Positions 1 through 6,625 of a DNA stretch of 16,996 nt are shown piece after piece. The notes under the pieces are model-generated. The model searched no databases, had not been told where the DNA came from, and worked only from the letters and a program-made list of their open reading frames with translations. Position numbers and translations under genes: made by a program. Source of the DNA: Candidatus Sordicultor fermentans (GTDB lineage: Bacteria > Atribacterota > Atribacteria > Atribacterales > Caldatribacteriaceae); contig DGDO01000123.1 in the NCBI GenBank assembly GCA_002385475.1, positions 9,506-26,501 of the forward strand, written 5' to 3'. The stretch's first letter is position 1. Each line of letters begins with the position of its first letter.

Positions 1-1
1 T

Positions 2-22
2 ACACCTACTACACCTACTACA
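2..22 (+). repeat. 9-bp tandem repeat coding the Thr-Pro linker
   Basis: The unit acacctact occurs twice in a row and starts a third time, coding TPTTPTT. The array may extend leftward outside the window. Such arrays change copy number readily and would alter linker length without shifting the frame. Confidence 0.5.
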
Positions 23-286
23 CCCCCTTCTATTGATACTACCGCATGTCTTAAAGAATGCCTGGACTTTTGTGCCGAATGGTGTCAGAGCTGCACTGTT
101 TGCAACTGCGAAGAGGGGCCAGTAACTTTGCCCGGTGGAGAAACCTGCCTTGGCCAATGTTTTGGTTTTTGTGAGGAATGGTATGACGCCTGTCAAGAAT
201 GCGAAGAGGAAGAAACTTGCCAGCCTTGCCAGCCGCAAGAAGAACCCGAGGAAGGTTGCGCGGGCGGCCATTGTCCTCTCAATTAG
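2..286 (+). CDS. Cysteine-rich repeat protein, 3' end only (N-terminus outside window)
   Basis: The frame starting at base 2 is open from the window edge to TAG at 284-286, giving 94 residues with no start codon needed. It begins with a Thr-Pro run (TPTTPTTPP), coded by a 9-bp tandem repeat, which looks like an extracellular linker. The rest holds 16 cysteines. Two copies of one motif are visible: residues 16-34 with spacing C-x3-C-x3-C-x3-C-x2-C-x2-C, and residues 49-67 with the same spacing but Tyr in place of the fourth Cys. Both contain FCxEW. CxxC and GCAGGHC follow, between Glu/Gln/Pro stretches. I do not recognise the family. An exported disulfide-rich or metal-binding tail is an inference from composition. 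The frame at 135-320 is a shadow of this one. Confidence 0.7.
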   Translation, partial: TPTTPTTPPSIDTTACLKECLDFCAEWCQSCTVCNCEEGPVTLPGGETCLGQCFGFCEEWYDACQECEEEETCQPCQPQEEPEEGCAGGHCPLN

Positions 287-735
287 TTACCTTATAAGTT
301 ATTCTAAAAGGAGAAGCTAAAATTAAAAAAGAAGAGACGGTGCGCATATTTTGCCGCCTATATTTTTAATAATCTCTCCGATGGACTTTTGCCATCTTTT
401 TAACTTTCTGAGGCTGATTACTGATATGCTTAAAGCTATATATTGCGACTGTTTTTGAGCGAATTGCAGGAGCATTCCCTTTCGGGAGATGCGCTGAGTG
501 TTCTTTTTCAGCGTGATTATTTTGGCTTCTTCTGTTTTTTTTAATCTTACGCCGCAGGCTGTTCGGTCCTTTTCATCACTACCAATCTTGCTTTCTGGAA
601 AGATAAAAACCAGTCACAAAGACCAGTCAAAGGTGCAAAAAATGGTCTGGTGGTGACACGCATTAGCTCTTGCGTGGTGTGTAGCCCTGCAATAACTGTT
701 TCATCTTTTCCCGATATGGATATGGAGACCTGGCT
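287..735. other. Non-coding or decayed stretch between Cys-rich gene and membrane-protein gene
   Basis: I find no convincing gene here. Just after the Cys-rich stop there is a Shine-Dalgarno-like aaaggagaa at about 305-314 with no good start codon behind it. Two small inverted repeats lie at 472-492 (gcattccc/gggagatgc, imperfect) and 492-513 (cgctga/tcagcg), followed by a T-run near 530-541 on the plus strand. Together these could be a weak transcript end for the Cys-rich gene. An 8-bp direct repeat (accagtca) sits at 609-616 and 622-629. A frame open from 545 to 781 has no ATG near its start, no ribosome site and no familiar protein pattern. Confidence 0.4.
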
Positions 736-765
736 GAAGAGGGGAGGAATTTACCCCCCCTCTTC
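736..765 (-). terminator. Hairpin after the SYLF/membrane-protein pair, possible terminator
   Basis: A 9-bp perfect stem (gaagagggg at 736-744, ccccctcttc ending at 765) encloses a 12-nt loop, immediately downstream of the stop of the minus-strand membrane-protein gene. Neither strand has a proper T-tract after the stem, so it may protect the 3' end or need a factor to terminate. Confidence 0.35.
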
Positions 766-769
766 GGGC

Positions 770-973
770 CTAAAAAATTAGACGGAGAAGAAGAATGATT
801 AACATTATCCAGATTAGAATAGGGGCAAAAACTACTGCTATTCCCAGGAATAGGAGTATCAACAGAATGATAGCTCCAGCAGTGAACAAGAAGGCAACGA
901 TTCCAGGGAAAAAGCGAAAAGCAAGAATAATCAGAAAAATAGCTCCCAATATGGCTAAAATATTACGCAACAT
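770..973 (-). CDS. Small hydrophobic membrane protein, 67 aa
   Basis: This is a 67-residue protein made almost entirely of hydrophobic residues. Two or three membrane segments are visible, at about residues 3-21, 24-46 and 48-66, with only three arginines and no acidic residues. The ATG begins directly after the TAA of the SYLF-domain gene (stop 976-974, start 973). The site gaaaggggaaac inside the end of that gene serves as ribosome-binding site, so translation is probably coupled. I cannot assign a family. The spacing suggests it is made with, and perhaps works with, the exported SYLF protein. The opposite-strand frame at 795-977 is a shadow. Confidence 0.65.
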   Translation of the reverse strand: MLRNILAILGAIFLIILAFRFFPGIVAFLFTAGAIILLILLFLGIAVVFAPILIWIMLIILLLRLIF

Positions 974-1657
974 TTAGTTTCCCCTTTCTTTAATTAATTT
1001 TTCTAACAATCTGGTGAGATTACGGGTAGCAGTTTCTTCTGCCGGATAAGAGGTAAGAATTTCTCGGGAGGAAAGCTCCTTCTGATAAAAACGCTGAGCC
1101 GCTCTTTTATTTTCCTCCAGTTTTGCTCCTTCTATAGAAGCTCCCCAGAATAGCCCCCGGGAAATAGAGTAAGAATATATAGAAGCTTGAAGCTCCGTAT
1201 CCACCCCAAAAGAAAAGCTCCTTCCTACCGGGCCTGCAGCAATCCCTAAGCTTCCACTGAGAGTTGTTGCCCCTCCCTGGTAGAAAACTTCCATTCCTGA
1301 TTTATTCATTAAAAGCAACACCAGCCCTTGCACCTCGACACCAAAGTGAGGACCTATGCTTAACCCTTCCAGGCGAAAAAAAGCCGGACCGTACCAATAC
1401 CCTCTATCACGACGCAACACTATGCCTTCCCCGGTGTATCCTCCTATAACCATTCCTACTCGACGCACTTCAGGGAAAATGGCTATCCCTTCTGCCCGTT
1501 TTAATAATTCTAAAAAAGGAGCCCGGTCGGGCGCCTGAGAGAGGTCATAAACCAACTCTATGGCTTTATTTATGAGGTCTATTTCACTGGCTGCAAGGGG
1601 AGAAATTAAAATCCCGAGAAGAAAAATCAAAGTAACGACAACTAATTGCCACTTCAC
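974..1657 (-). CDS. SYLF-domain (Ysc84/DUF500-like) secreted lipid-binding protein
   Basis: The 227-residue product starts with a clear signal peptide (about residues 1-23, ending SPLAA) and continues as a SYLF domain over roughly residues 30-225. Recognisable parts are the IFPEVRRVGMVIGGYTGEG stretch near 57-75, the Gly-rich GPHFGVEVQG, and the late core around FSFGVDTELQASIYSYS. SYLF proteins of the Ysc84 type bind phosphoinositides in eukaryotes; bacterial ones are mostly uncharacterised exported proteins. The start is GTG at 1657, preceded by aaggaggg with a 7-nt spacer. It is the first gene of a two-gene unit with the small membrane protein. Family assignment is good; the bacterial role is unknown. 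Confidence 0.85.
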   Translation of the reverse strand: MKWQLVVVTLIFLLGILISPLAASEIDLINKAIELVYDLSQAPDRAPFLELLKRAEGIAIFPEVRRVGMVIGGYTGEGIVLRRDRGYWYGPAFFRLEGLSIGPHFGVEVQGLVLLLMNKSGMEVFYQGGATTLSGSLGIAAGPVGRSFSFGVDTELQASIYSYSISRGLFWGASIEGAKLEENKRAAQRFYQKELSSREILTSYPAEETATRNLTRLLEKLIKERGN

Positions 1658-1692
1658 TAATCATCCCTCCTTACTAAGGAGATCTTATTCTT

Positions 1693-1720
1693 ATTTTATC
1701 ACACATTTCCCCGGGGTAAA
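1693..1720 (-). promoter_or_regulatory. Likely sigma-70 promoter for the SYLF unit
   Basis: Reading the minus strand, TTTACC (1720-1715) is separated by 16 nt from TAAAAT (1698-1693). The -10 is preceded by TGA, an extended -10 element that would offset the weak -35. It ends about 35 nt upstream of the GTG start. Confidence 0.45.
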
Positions 1721-1971
1721 ATAGGGTTTTTCAAAAGGACAGTATCAACTTATTGCAGAACACCAGGCGGTTATTCTACGAAAACGCCCCTTTAGTAAAA
1801 TGAAAGGATGAGGCATCAGTGATAGAGAATGAACGAAATAAACCCTGTATGGCACGTTGTCTGTTGAGGGGAAAACGACCATGAGTTAGGGGCGGAATTT
1901 TTAGCACCAGGCGGACGCCCCATTGCAACTCCCGGGTTATGGAGTGATAAAATCGCTAGTCTACTCGGAAG
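1721..1971. other. Intergenic stretch between divergent promoters, with a repeated decamer
   Basis: No gene is convincing here. The decamer caccaggcgg occurs at 1761-1770 and 1905-1914. The second copy lies inside an inverted pair ggggcg/cgcccc (about 1889-1920). A short open frame through the second copy (residues ...EFLAPGGRPIATPG...) has no start or ribosome site and stops at about 1973. It could be an eroded gene end or a regulatory region for the flanking divergent units. Confidence 0.3.
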
Positions 1972-2000
1972 TTGACAGCTTTCTGTAATGGTTATAAAAT
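1972..2000 (+). promoter_or_regulatory. Strong sigma-70 promoter for the CsgG-family pair
   Basis: TTGACA at 1972-1977, a 17-nt spacer and TAAAAT at 1995-2000 match the housekeeping consensus closely. The first start codon of the CsgG-family pair is at 2084, leaving a leader of about 75 nt. Confidence 0.7.
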
Positions 2001-2083
2001 TTTACTACAACAAAAACTGCTTCTTTTTCTGTCGCACTGTTTACGCCATCCCGCAAAATAATACAGAGGGGGAGATGTTTATT

Positions 2084-2991
2084 ATGAAGAGGGTAATAAT
2101 ATTTTTCGGGGTGCTTGCGCTTCTTACGGGTTTTACTTTTTTTGCCTTCTCCAGTGAACTTCCCATTCTTGCTGTGGTTGCTTTTGAGAACCACTCTCGA
2201 GTCCGTGTTCCTGATGTGGAGAATATGGGTTTGCAGTTTTTAGAGAGCGCGCTTCTCGACCTGGGACGGTTCACCCTTGTCGACCGATTGTCCATCGATC
2301 GTTCTCTCACTTAGATTGGTTTTAGCAGTGCTTCAGGCCTTGTAGACCCGTCATATGCCATTCAGCTGGGGAAAATGCTGGGAGCCCGGTACCTGGCCAT
2401 GGGAAACATCATTGACATTTCTTCCCGGACTACAGAATTCCGGGGATACGGCATCACCACCCGCCGGTCCTTTGTTTCTCTCACGCTGAACCTTCGAGTA
2501 GTTGATGCTGAAAGAGGGACGGTAGTGTTTACCGATCAGGTTACCCTCTCTCGGGAAAACCTTCCTTTTGAATTCACAGTGTCAAGATTTCAGGAGAGGC
2601 ACGTGAAGCTCTGGGGAATCTCATGCAGGAAGCTATCCGCCGTCTGGTGGGGAGATTTAACCAGAGAATGATGCAAATTGCTGCACAGCCTGTACCTGAA
2701 GCGGATAAGGTGCGTGTGTTTGTTGATTCTGTACCTCCGGGCGCAGATGTAGAAATTGGCGGGCTTTTCTGGGGAAATACTCCCTGTGAGCTCACATTAG
2801 AAGACGGGAAAGTGGTAGAGATTGCTATAAGCCTGGCGGGTTATGAAAACTGGGTGAAGAAGGTGCTCATCCGTCCTGAGCTTACCATCACTGCTACGTT
2901 ACGGGAACTTCCTTCTCCTTCCGGGGGTGATGCAAAGACTGAGATACAGGTTGAAGTAGGTATTCAGGGCGGGAAAGGTGAAGACTGGTGA
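2084..2991 (+). pseudogene. CsgG-family/PEGA-domain secreted protein, broken by an amber codon and a frameshift
   Basis: The best start is ATG 2084, 9 nt after gggggag. A signal peptide (about residues 1-24) leads into a CsgG-like domain (LPILAVVAFENHSRVRVPD). The frame is cut by TAG at 2312-2314 inside a region that aligns with the next gene: here LT*IGFSSASGLVDPSYAIQLGKM, there VTEQGFQYFSGLVDPSTAVQLGKM. The stop probably replaces CAG (Gln). The same frame continues until about 2580. The coding sense then moves one frame (GTG, then AAG ATT TCA GGA...), reads ISGEAREALGNLMQEAIRR, and runs through a PEGA domain (VRVFVDSVPPGADVEIGGLF and on) to TGA at 2989-2991. Two lesions suggest a pseudogene; sequencing error is possible. 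The 3' part from ATG 2623 might still be translated alone. Confidence 0.75.
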
Positions 2992-4469
2992 AAAAGTTTA
3001 TATTTATCTTAATTGTTTGTTTTCTCCTTTTCCCCTGTGGGCCTTTATTTTCTCTTACCAAACCCACGGTTGTGGTGGTAGGATTTGATATTACCGTTCC
3101 CGGTCTTCAATATGAGCAGACGCTTCCCAACGCCCTCACCGACCTTATGATTAACGCTCTCATAAATAGCAACCGCTTCCGGGTCTTTGAACGACGAAAA
3201 CTCGAGAATCTCGTAACCGAGCAAGGCTTCCAGTACTTCTCAGGTCTTGTGGATCCCTCCACTGCTGTTCAACTGGGGAAGATGGTGGGAGCTCACTTTG
3301 TAGTGACGGGAAGCGTTACGGGCATCTCCTCCGGGGGCAGGGAAGGAGTGCGTGTTGGTCCGGTTAAAATAGGAAGTGGTGCCACCCTTGTTACTCTCAC
3401 TGTGCGTATTGTGGATGTGCAGACAGGAGAAATACTTTACTCTGAAGTGAAGCAGGAAAAAGCCTCTCGTTCTACAGTAGGCCTGGCCATTGGTAGCCTC
3501 GATGTCTATTCCCAGGAGAGTCAGGACATCATTTCTGCGGTGAATGTTGCCTGTGAGGAGATTGTCACTACCTTTGTGGAACGCATGGATGAAGGAATAG
3601 GTGAGTTTGCTTCGCGTCCTATAGAAGGGTATGTGGTACAGGTGAGCGGTAACACTATATATCTCAATTTAGGCCGGGATTCGGGAATCAAAGTGGGAGA
3701 TCTTGTGCGCATCTTCCACCCTGGCGAAGCCATTGTAGACCCCAAGACCGGGGAGGTTCTGGATCAGGAACTCATCTTTGTAGCCGAAGCCCGGGTGGGT
3801 AAGGTGAAAGAGAGAGTTTCTGAAGCTATTGTTACGAGAAAGCAGGGAGACGTTGTTTCTGAAGACATTGTTGAGGTGGTGGGAGGAGAAGAAAGCTCCT
3901 CACTCTATGAGGAGAAGGCTCTTGCTCTCTACGATGAGGATGTCTGGGGGGAGGGAAGCATTGAGGAGGAGATTCCCGAGGAGGAAGGAGGGGCCTCCCT
4001 CCAGGTTGTTTTTTTACCTGAAGAGAACGAGATATCACCATTTGAAGAAGCTGGCGAAGGAACTGTGTTTGAGGGTGTTGCAGTGAGCTATTATCGTGAA
4101 TTCTATCCCGGGGGAGAATTAAAACTTGAGTATACTTACTACATCGAGGAGGGAAAGAAAGTAGAACACGGCACCTTCACCAAATGGTATGACAATGGAC
4201 AAATTATGATTCAGGGGACATATCGCCACGGGAAAAAAGATGGAGTGTGGCGAGAGTGCCTCCGCAATGGCGTTCCCAAAACTGAAGGAACTTACAAAGA
4301 AGGAGTAAAAGAGGGGTTGTGGGTGATTTTCTACCCCGGGGGAAAGAAACACTTTGAAGGAATGTATCACAATGACCAGAGAGACGGAGAGTGGATTGAG
4401 TATGGAGGAGATGGAAGCGTCTTTGCCCGGACGGTGTATGAAAAGGGGCGAGTGGTGGAGGAAAACTAA
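2988..4469 (+). CDS. CsgG-family secreted protein with FlgT-C-like domain and C-terminal MORN-like repeats
   Basis: The 493-residue protein has a signal peptide (about 1-22; Cys17 lacks a proper lipobox). A CsgG-like domain covers roughly 25-205 (PTVVVVGFDI, FRVFERRKLENLV, SGLVDPSTAVQLGKMVGA). Residues about 212-297 resemble the FlgT C-terminal fold, with VDPKTGEVLDQE typical of it. A strongly acidic linker (about 298-355) follows. Four or five MORN/YwqK-like repeats of 22-24 residues end the protein, with motifs such as NGQIMIQGTYRHGKKDG and PGGKKHFEGMYHNDQRDG. CsgG forms the curli secretion pore, but most soluble relatives have unknown roles, and the missing lipobox argues against a true outer-membrane pore. 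The GTG start overlaps the upstream TGA (GTGA), so translation is coupled to the broken paralogue. Confidence 0.8.
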   Translation: MKKFIFILIVCFLLFPCGPLFSLTKPTVVVVGFDITVPGLQYEQTLPNALTDLMINALINSNRFRVFERRKLENLVTEQGFQYFSGLVDPSTAVQLGKMVGAHFVVTGSVTGISSGGREGVRVGPVKIGSGATLVTLTVRIVDVQTGEILYSEVKQEKASRSTVGLAIGSLDVYSQESQDIISAVNVACEEIVTTFVERMDEGIGEFASRPIEGYVVQVSGNTIYLNLGRDSGIKVGDLVRIFHPGEAIVDPKTGEVLDQELIFVAEARVGKVKERVSEAIVTRKQGDVVSEDIVEVVGGEESSSLYEEKALALYDEDVWGEGSIEEEIPEEEGGASLQVVFLPEENEISPFEEAGEGTVFEGVAVSYYREFYPGGELKLEYTYYIEEGKKVEHGTFTKWYDNGQIMIQGTYRHGKKDGVWRECLRNGVPKTEGTYKEGVKEGLWVIFYPGGKKHFEGMYHNDQRDGEWIEYGGDGSVFARTVYEKGRVVEEN

Positions 4470-4664
4470 ATATGCTAAAGCATGATTTGAAAAACCTTCT
4501 GTAAACCACAGTAATATCTCACCACAAGGACTTGATGCTGGGTCAAGAACGACCTGTAGTGATACTCAAATATAATTTTGGGATAACGGATTTCATAGGC
4601 TGCACAGAATACAGGCCTTATTTTAGTATTCAAATAAAAAAGGGGGGAAGAGGAGGTAATAAGC

Positions 4665-5084
4665 ATGAAGCTTACAAAAATTTCTCTAATTATTGTGATG
4701 AGTTTAGTCGGGATTACAATGGGGGTTACGGCGCTGGCTGCTGGTGGAAACATAGAGGGGAGTAACCCATCTTCTATAGAGCTATTTTCAATGGTCGTCA
4801 AGATGGCAGGGAAAGAACTCACCATTGATGCTCCTAGGATAAGCCCCGGAGACGAGGACCATGGTGTGGTTACAATCTTGGTCAAAAATTCTGGGAGTGA
4901 ACCGATTGCTCTTGCAAAAATTGAAATAATCTACTGGAATCAATTTCCCCAGCTTGAAAGTGACTGGAGTGAACAGGTACAGTTAAAAGACCTTGCTCCG
5001 GGAGAAGTCCAGACTATAGTATATAACGCACACTGGAGTTGGGAAAAGGGAAGCCTCCGGGTAAAGGTTGTAAATATCGAATAG
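4665..5084 (+). CDS. Small secreted protein with Ig-like (CARDB-type) fold, 139 aa
   Basis: A classic signal peptide (about residues 1-26, ending ALAAGG) precedes about 110 residues with a beta-sandwich look. VVTILVKNSGSEPIALAKIE followed by LKDLAPGEVQTIVYNAHW is the alternating pattern and late Pro-Gly turn seen in CARDB/DUF11-like domains. The ATG is preceded by gaggaggt, 7 nt upstream, an excellent ribosome site. A TATAAT at 4571-4576 could be a -10, but I see no matching -35, so it may be read through from the CsgG-family unit 195 nt upstream. A structural or adhesion role outside the membrane is inference only. Confidence 0.65.
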   Translation: MKLTKISLIIVMSLVGITMGVTALAAGGNIEGSNPSSIELFSMVVKMAGKELTIDAPRISPGDEDHGVVTILVKNSGSEPIALAKIEIIYWNQFPQLESDWSEQVQLKDLAPGEVQTIVYNAHWSWEKGSLRVKVVNIE

Positions 5085-5121
5085 CTTCTGCTAGCATGTT
5101 GCGTTGGTACCGAGTTTGTAG

Positions 5122-5488
5122 TGTCAAGGCCGGTTTAAAATTGACCCACCTCTTAGCTTTTTAACCTGATGAATTAGAATTAGGTGTCCCATAAATTCCA
5201 GCTCTGATCCTATCTTTAAGTCGATAACTGTTCCCTCGGATGTTTATCACCTGGGCATGGTGGAGTAACCTATCCAATAGGGCAGTAGCTAGAATGGGAT
5301 CTCCCACCACCTCTCCCCATTCACCAAAGCCTTTGTTACTGGTTATGATGATACTTCCCCGCTGACTAGCTGAAGGATGATAAGGAGCCGAGGATGGAAG
5401 ATCCGGCTTATTCTCTTTATAGGCTCATTTTAAATCCTCTAGGAGATGACTCAAAGTGGTAAAGTGGAAAAAGACTACATTGGCGACA
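5122..5488. mobile_element. Deleted IS21-family remnant
   Basis: The left edge (TGTCAAGGCCGGTTTAAAAT at 5122) starts with TG as IS21-type ends do. Inside it, on the minus strand, lies the 3' end of istB. The right edge, read on the minus strand, begins TGTCGCC (5488 down) and carries spaced ccacttt copies like the multiple terminal repeats of this family. istA and most of istB are gone, so the element cannot move by itself. I see no matching target duplication beside the edges. The right boundary is less sure than the left. Confidence 0.6.
5161..5375 (-). pseudogene. istB: IstB-like ATPase, C-terminal fragment (IS21 family helper)
   Basis: On the minus strand the frame reads RGSIIITSNKGFGEWGEVVG, then DPILATALLDRLLHHAQVIN and RGNSYRL, ending at TAA (5163-5161). 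This is the conserved C-terminal part of IstB, the AAA+ helper of IS21 transposition, including the sensor-region TSN and the RLLHHA motif. About the first two thirds, with Walker A and B, are missing. Just upstream the expected LQLVS stretch lies in the neighbouring frame (near 5360-5375), so a frameshift or small deletion also separates it. It is non-functional. Confidence 0.85.
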
Positions 5489-5570
5489 ATCCTTTTCCAG
5501 GATGGCATAAAAATAAGTAAAAACAAAGATACCCCGGCAATGGATTGTGGAGAACAATAGTTTGAAAAAT

Positions 5571-5599
5571 TTGCTTTTCACCCTTTTTTGGTGTATAAT
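5571..5599 (+). promoter_or_regulatory. Sigma-70 promoter for veg and probably the downstream run
   Basis: TTGCTT at 5571-5576, a 17-nt spacer and a perfect TATAAT at 5594-5599 lie about 30 nt before the veg start. An A/T-rich stretch upstream could act as an UP element. Confidence 0.75.
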
Positions 5600-5628
5600 A
5601 AAGGAAAATTTCTAGGGAATGATGTTCT

Positions 5629-5868
5629 TTGGTAGTTCAGAATCTTGAGCAAATCAAAGAATGGGTGGCATCTATTGTGGGAGAAGAAGTAGTTATCGAA
5701 GTCAACAAAGGAAGAAAAAAAACGATAACCAAAAAAGGAGTGATAGAAAAAGCCTATCCCTTCTTTTTCACTATGATAACGGAGGTAGATGGTTCTAGCC
5801 AGAGAGCTTCCTTTAATTACGCTGACATTCTTACTAAAACCATAGAATTAGAAATAACTCACTCTTAA
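5629..5868 (+). CDS. veg: Veg family protein
   Basis: The 79-residue product matches the Veg family (DUF1021) along its length: LEQIKEWVASIVGEEVVIEV, the basic GRKKTITKKGVIEKAYPFFF segment, then SFNYADILTKTIELEI at the end, close to the SYSYADVLTETVEL pattern of the Bacillus protein. In B. subtilis Veg is abundant and has been linked to biofilm matrix control and spore outgrowth; its biochemical activity is not settled. The start is TTG at 5629, with aggga about 11 nt upstream and no better start in frame. A near-consensus promoter lies directly upstream, consistent with the strong expression known for this family. It is preceded here by an IS21 scar. Confidence 0.85.
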   Translation: MVVQNLEQIKEWVASIVGEEVVIEVNKGRKKTITKKGVIEKAYPFFFTMITEVDGSSQRASFNYADILTKTIELEITHS

Positions 5869-5920
5869 AAATTTAGTCCATCGTCTTCCTCTTTTTTCCT
5901 CTTTGGTTTAAAATGCTTCT

Positions 5921-6625
5921 ATGGAGAAATTGCTTGATTTTCCCTATGCTGTAGACGTAAAAGAAGCAAAGGAAATACAGGAGAAATTGAAAAGCTTATT
6001 ATCTTTTGATTTTCCTTACGAGGATAAAGATATTGATTTAGTAGCAGGAATAGATGTCTCCTACAATACCGAAAAAGAAGCTTCAGCGGCAGTGGTGGTT
6101 TTAGATTTTCCTTCTTTGAGAGTGAGGGAAGTATCCTGGGGTAAAGCTCCTCCCCCTTTTCCTTATATCCCGGGATTTTTATCTTTTCGAGAGGGTCCCG
6201 CTATTGAAAAAGCTCTATCTCTTTTGTGTTCTCAGCCCCAGATTTTTTTCTTTGATGGACAGGGTATCGCTCACCCCCGGGGAGTGGGGTTAGCCACTCA
6301 TCTGGGAATTTTATTCGGGATGGTTTCTGTGGGGGTAGCCAAAAGCAATTTGGTAGGCAATTTCGAAGAGCCTCCCGAAAAACAGGGCTCTTTTTCCTGG
6401 ATAGAATACCAGGGGGCAAAAGTGGGGATGGCGCTACGCACCAAAGAAAAAGTGAAACCCGTTTTTGTTTCGCCGGGCAATAGAATTGACTTAGAGAAGG
6501 CAAAACACTGGACGCTATTAGTAACTACTAAATATCGTTTACCCGAGCCTGTTCGCCAGGCTCATATTTTTAGTGAAAAAATCAAAAAAGGCGGAGAAGA
6601 ATATGGACGATATTCCTTTTCATGA
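5921..6625 (+). CDS. nfi: Endonuclease V (deoxyinosine 3' endonuclease)
   Basis: The 234-residue protein has the family's usual length and catalytic set. Asp45 lies in VAGIDVSY, Glu91 in YIPGFLSFRE, Asp112 in FFDGQGIAHPR, Lys141 in VAKSNL, and a late His215 in RLPEPVRQAH. The enzyme nicks DNA one phosphodiester 3' of deoxyinosine, starting repair of deaminated adenine, and acts in the cytoplasm on the chromosome. PYIPG corresponds to the strand-separating wedge. I see no clear ribosome site before ATG 5921, so translation may be weak or coupled to veg, 52 nt upstream. Its last 23 bases overlap the next gene. Confidence 0.93.
   Translation: MEKLLDFPYAVDVKEAKEIQEKLKSLLSFDFPYEDKDIDLVAGIDVSYNTEKEASAAVVVLDFPSLRVREVSWGKAPPPFPYIPGFLSFREGPAIEKALSLLCSQPQIFFFDGQGIAHPRGVGLATHLGILFGMVSVGVAKSNLVGNFEEPPEKQGSFSWIEYQGAKVGMALRTKEKVKPVFVSPGNRIDLEKAKHWTLLVTTKYRLPEPVRQAHIFSEKIKKGGEEYGRYSFS

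Noticed and set aside
135..320. 61-residue basic frame in the first 320 bases
   Set aside because: It lies in another frame over the cysteine-rich coding region, whose regular Cys spacing is far more protein-like. It has no ribosome site.
545..781. Open frame of about 78 codons before the membrane-protein gene
   Set aside because: It has no ATG near its start, no ribosome site and no familiar pattern, and it runs through a hairpin into the end of a better-supported opposite gene.
2312..2314. Amber codon as a recoded amino acid (for example pyrrolysine or stop reassignment)
   Set aside because: TAG ends other genes in the window (the Cys-rich gene and UPF0210), no recoding element is visible, and a frameshift follows downstream. 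Ordinary decay or error is simpler.
4470..4485. atgct-aa-agcat inverted repeat after the CsgG-MORN gene as a terminator
   Set aside because: The stem is short with a very tight loop and has no T-tract, so there is too little to call.
4475..4885. 136-residue minus-strand frame opposite the small secreted protein
   Set aside because: The plus-strand gene has a signal peptide and a strong ribosome site. The minus frame has neither and no recognisable features.
6573..6602. GTG 6573 as the start of the ACT-domain gene
   Set aside because: It would add ten lysine-rich residues without a ribosome site, while ATG 6603 has aggcggag at good spacing.
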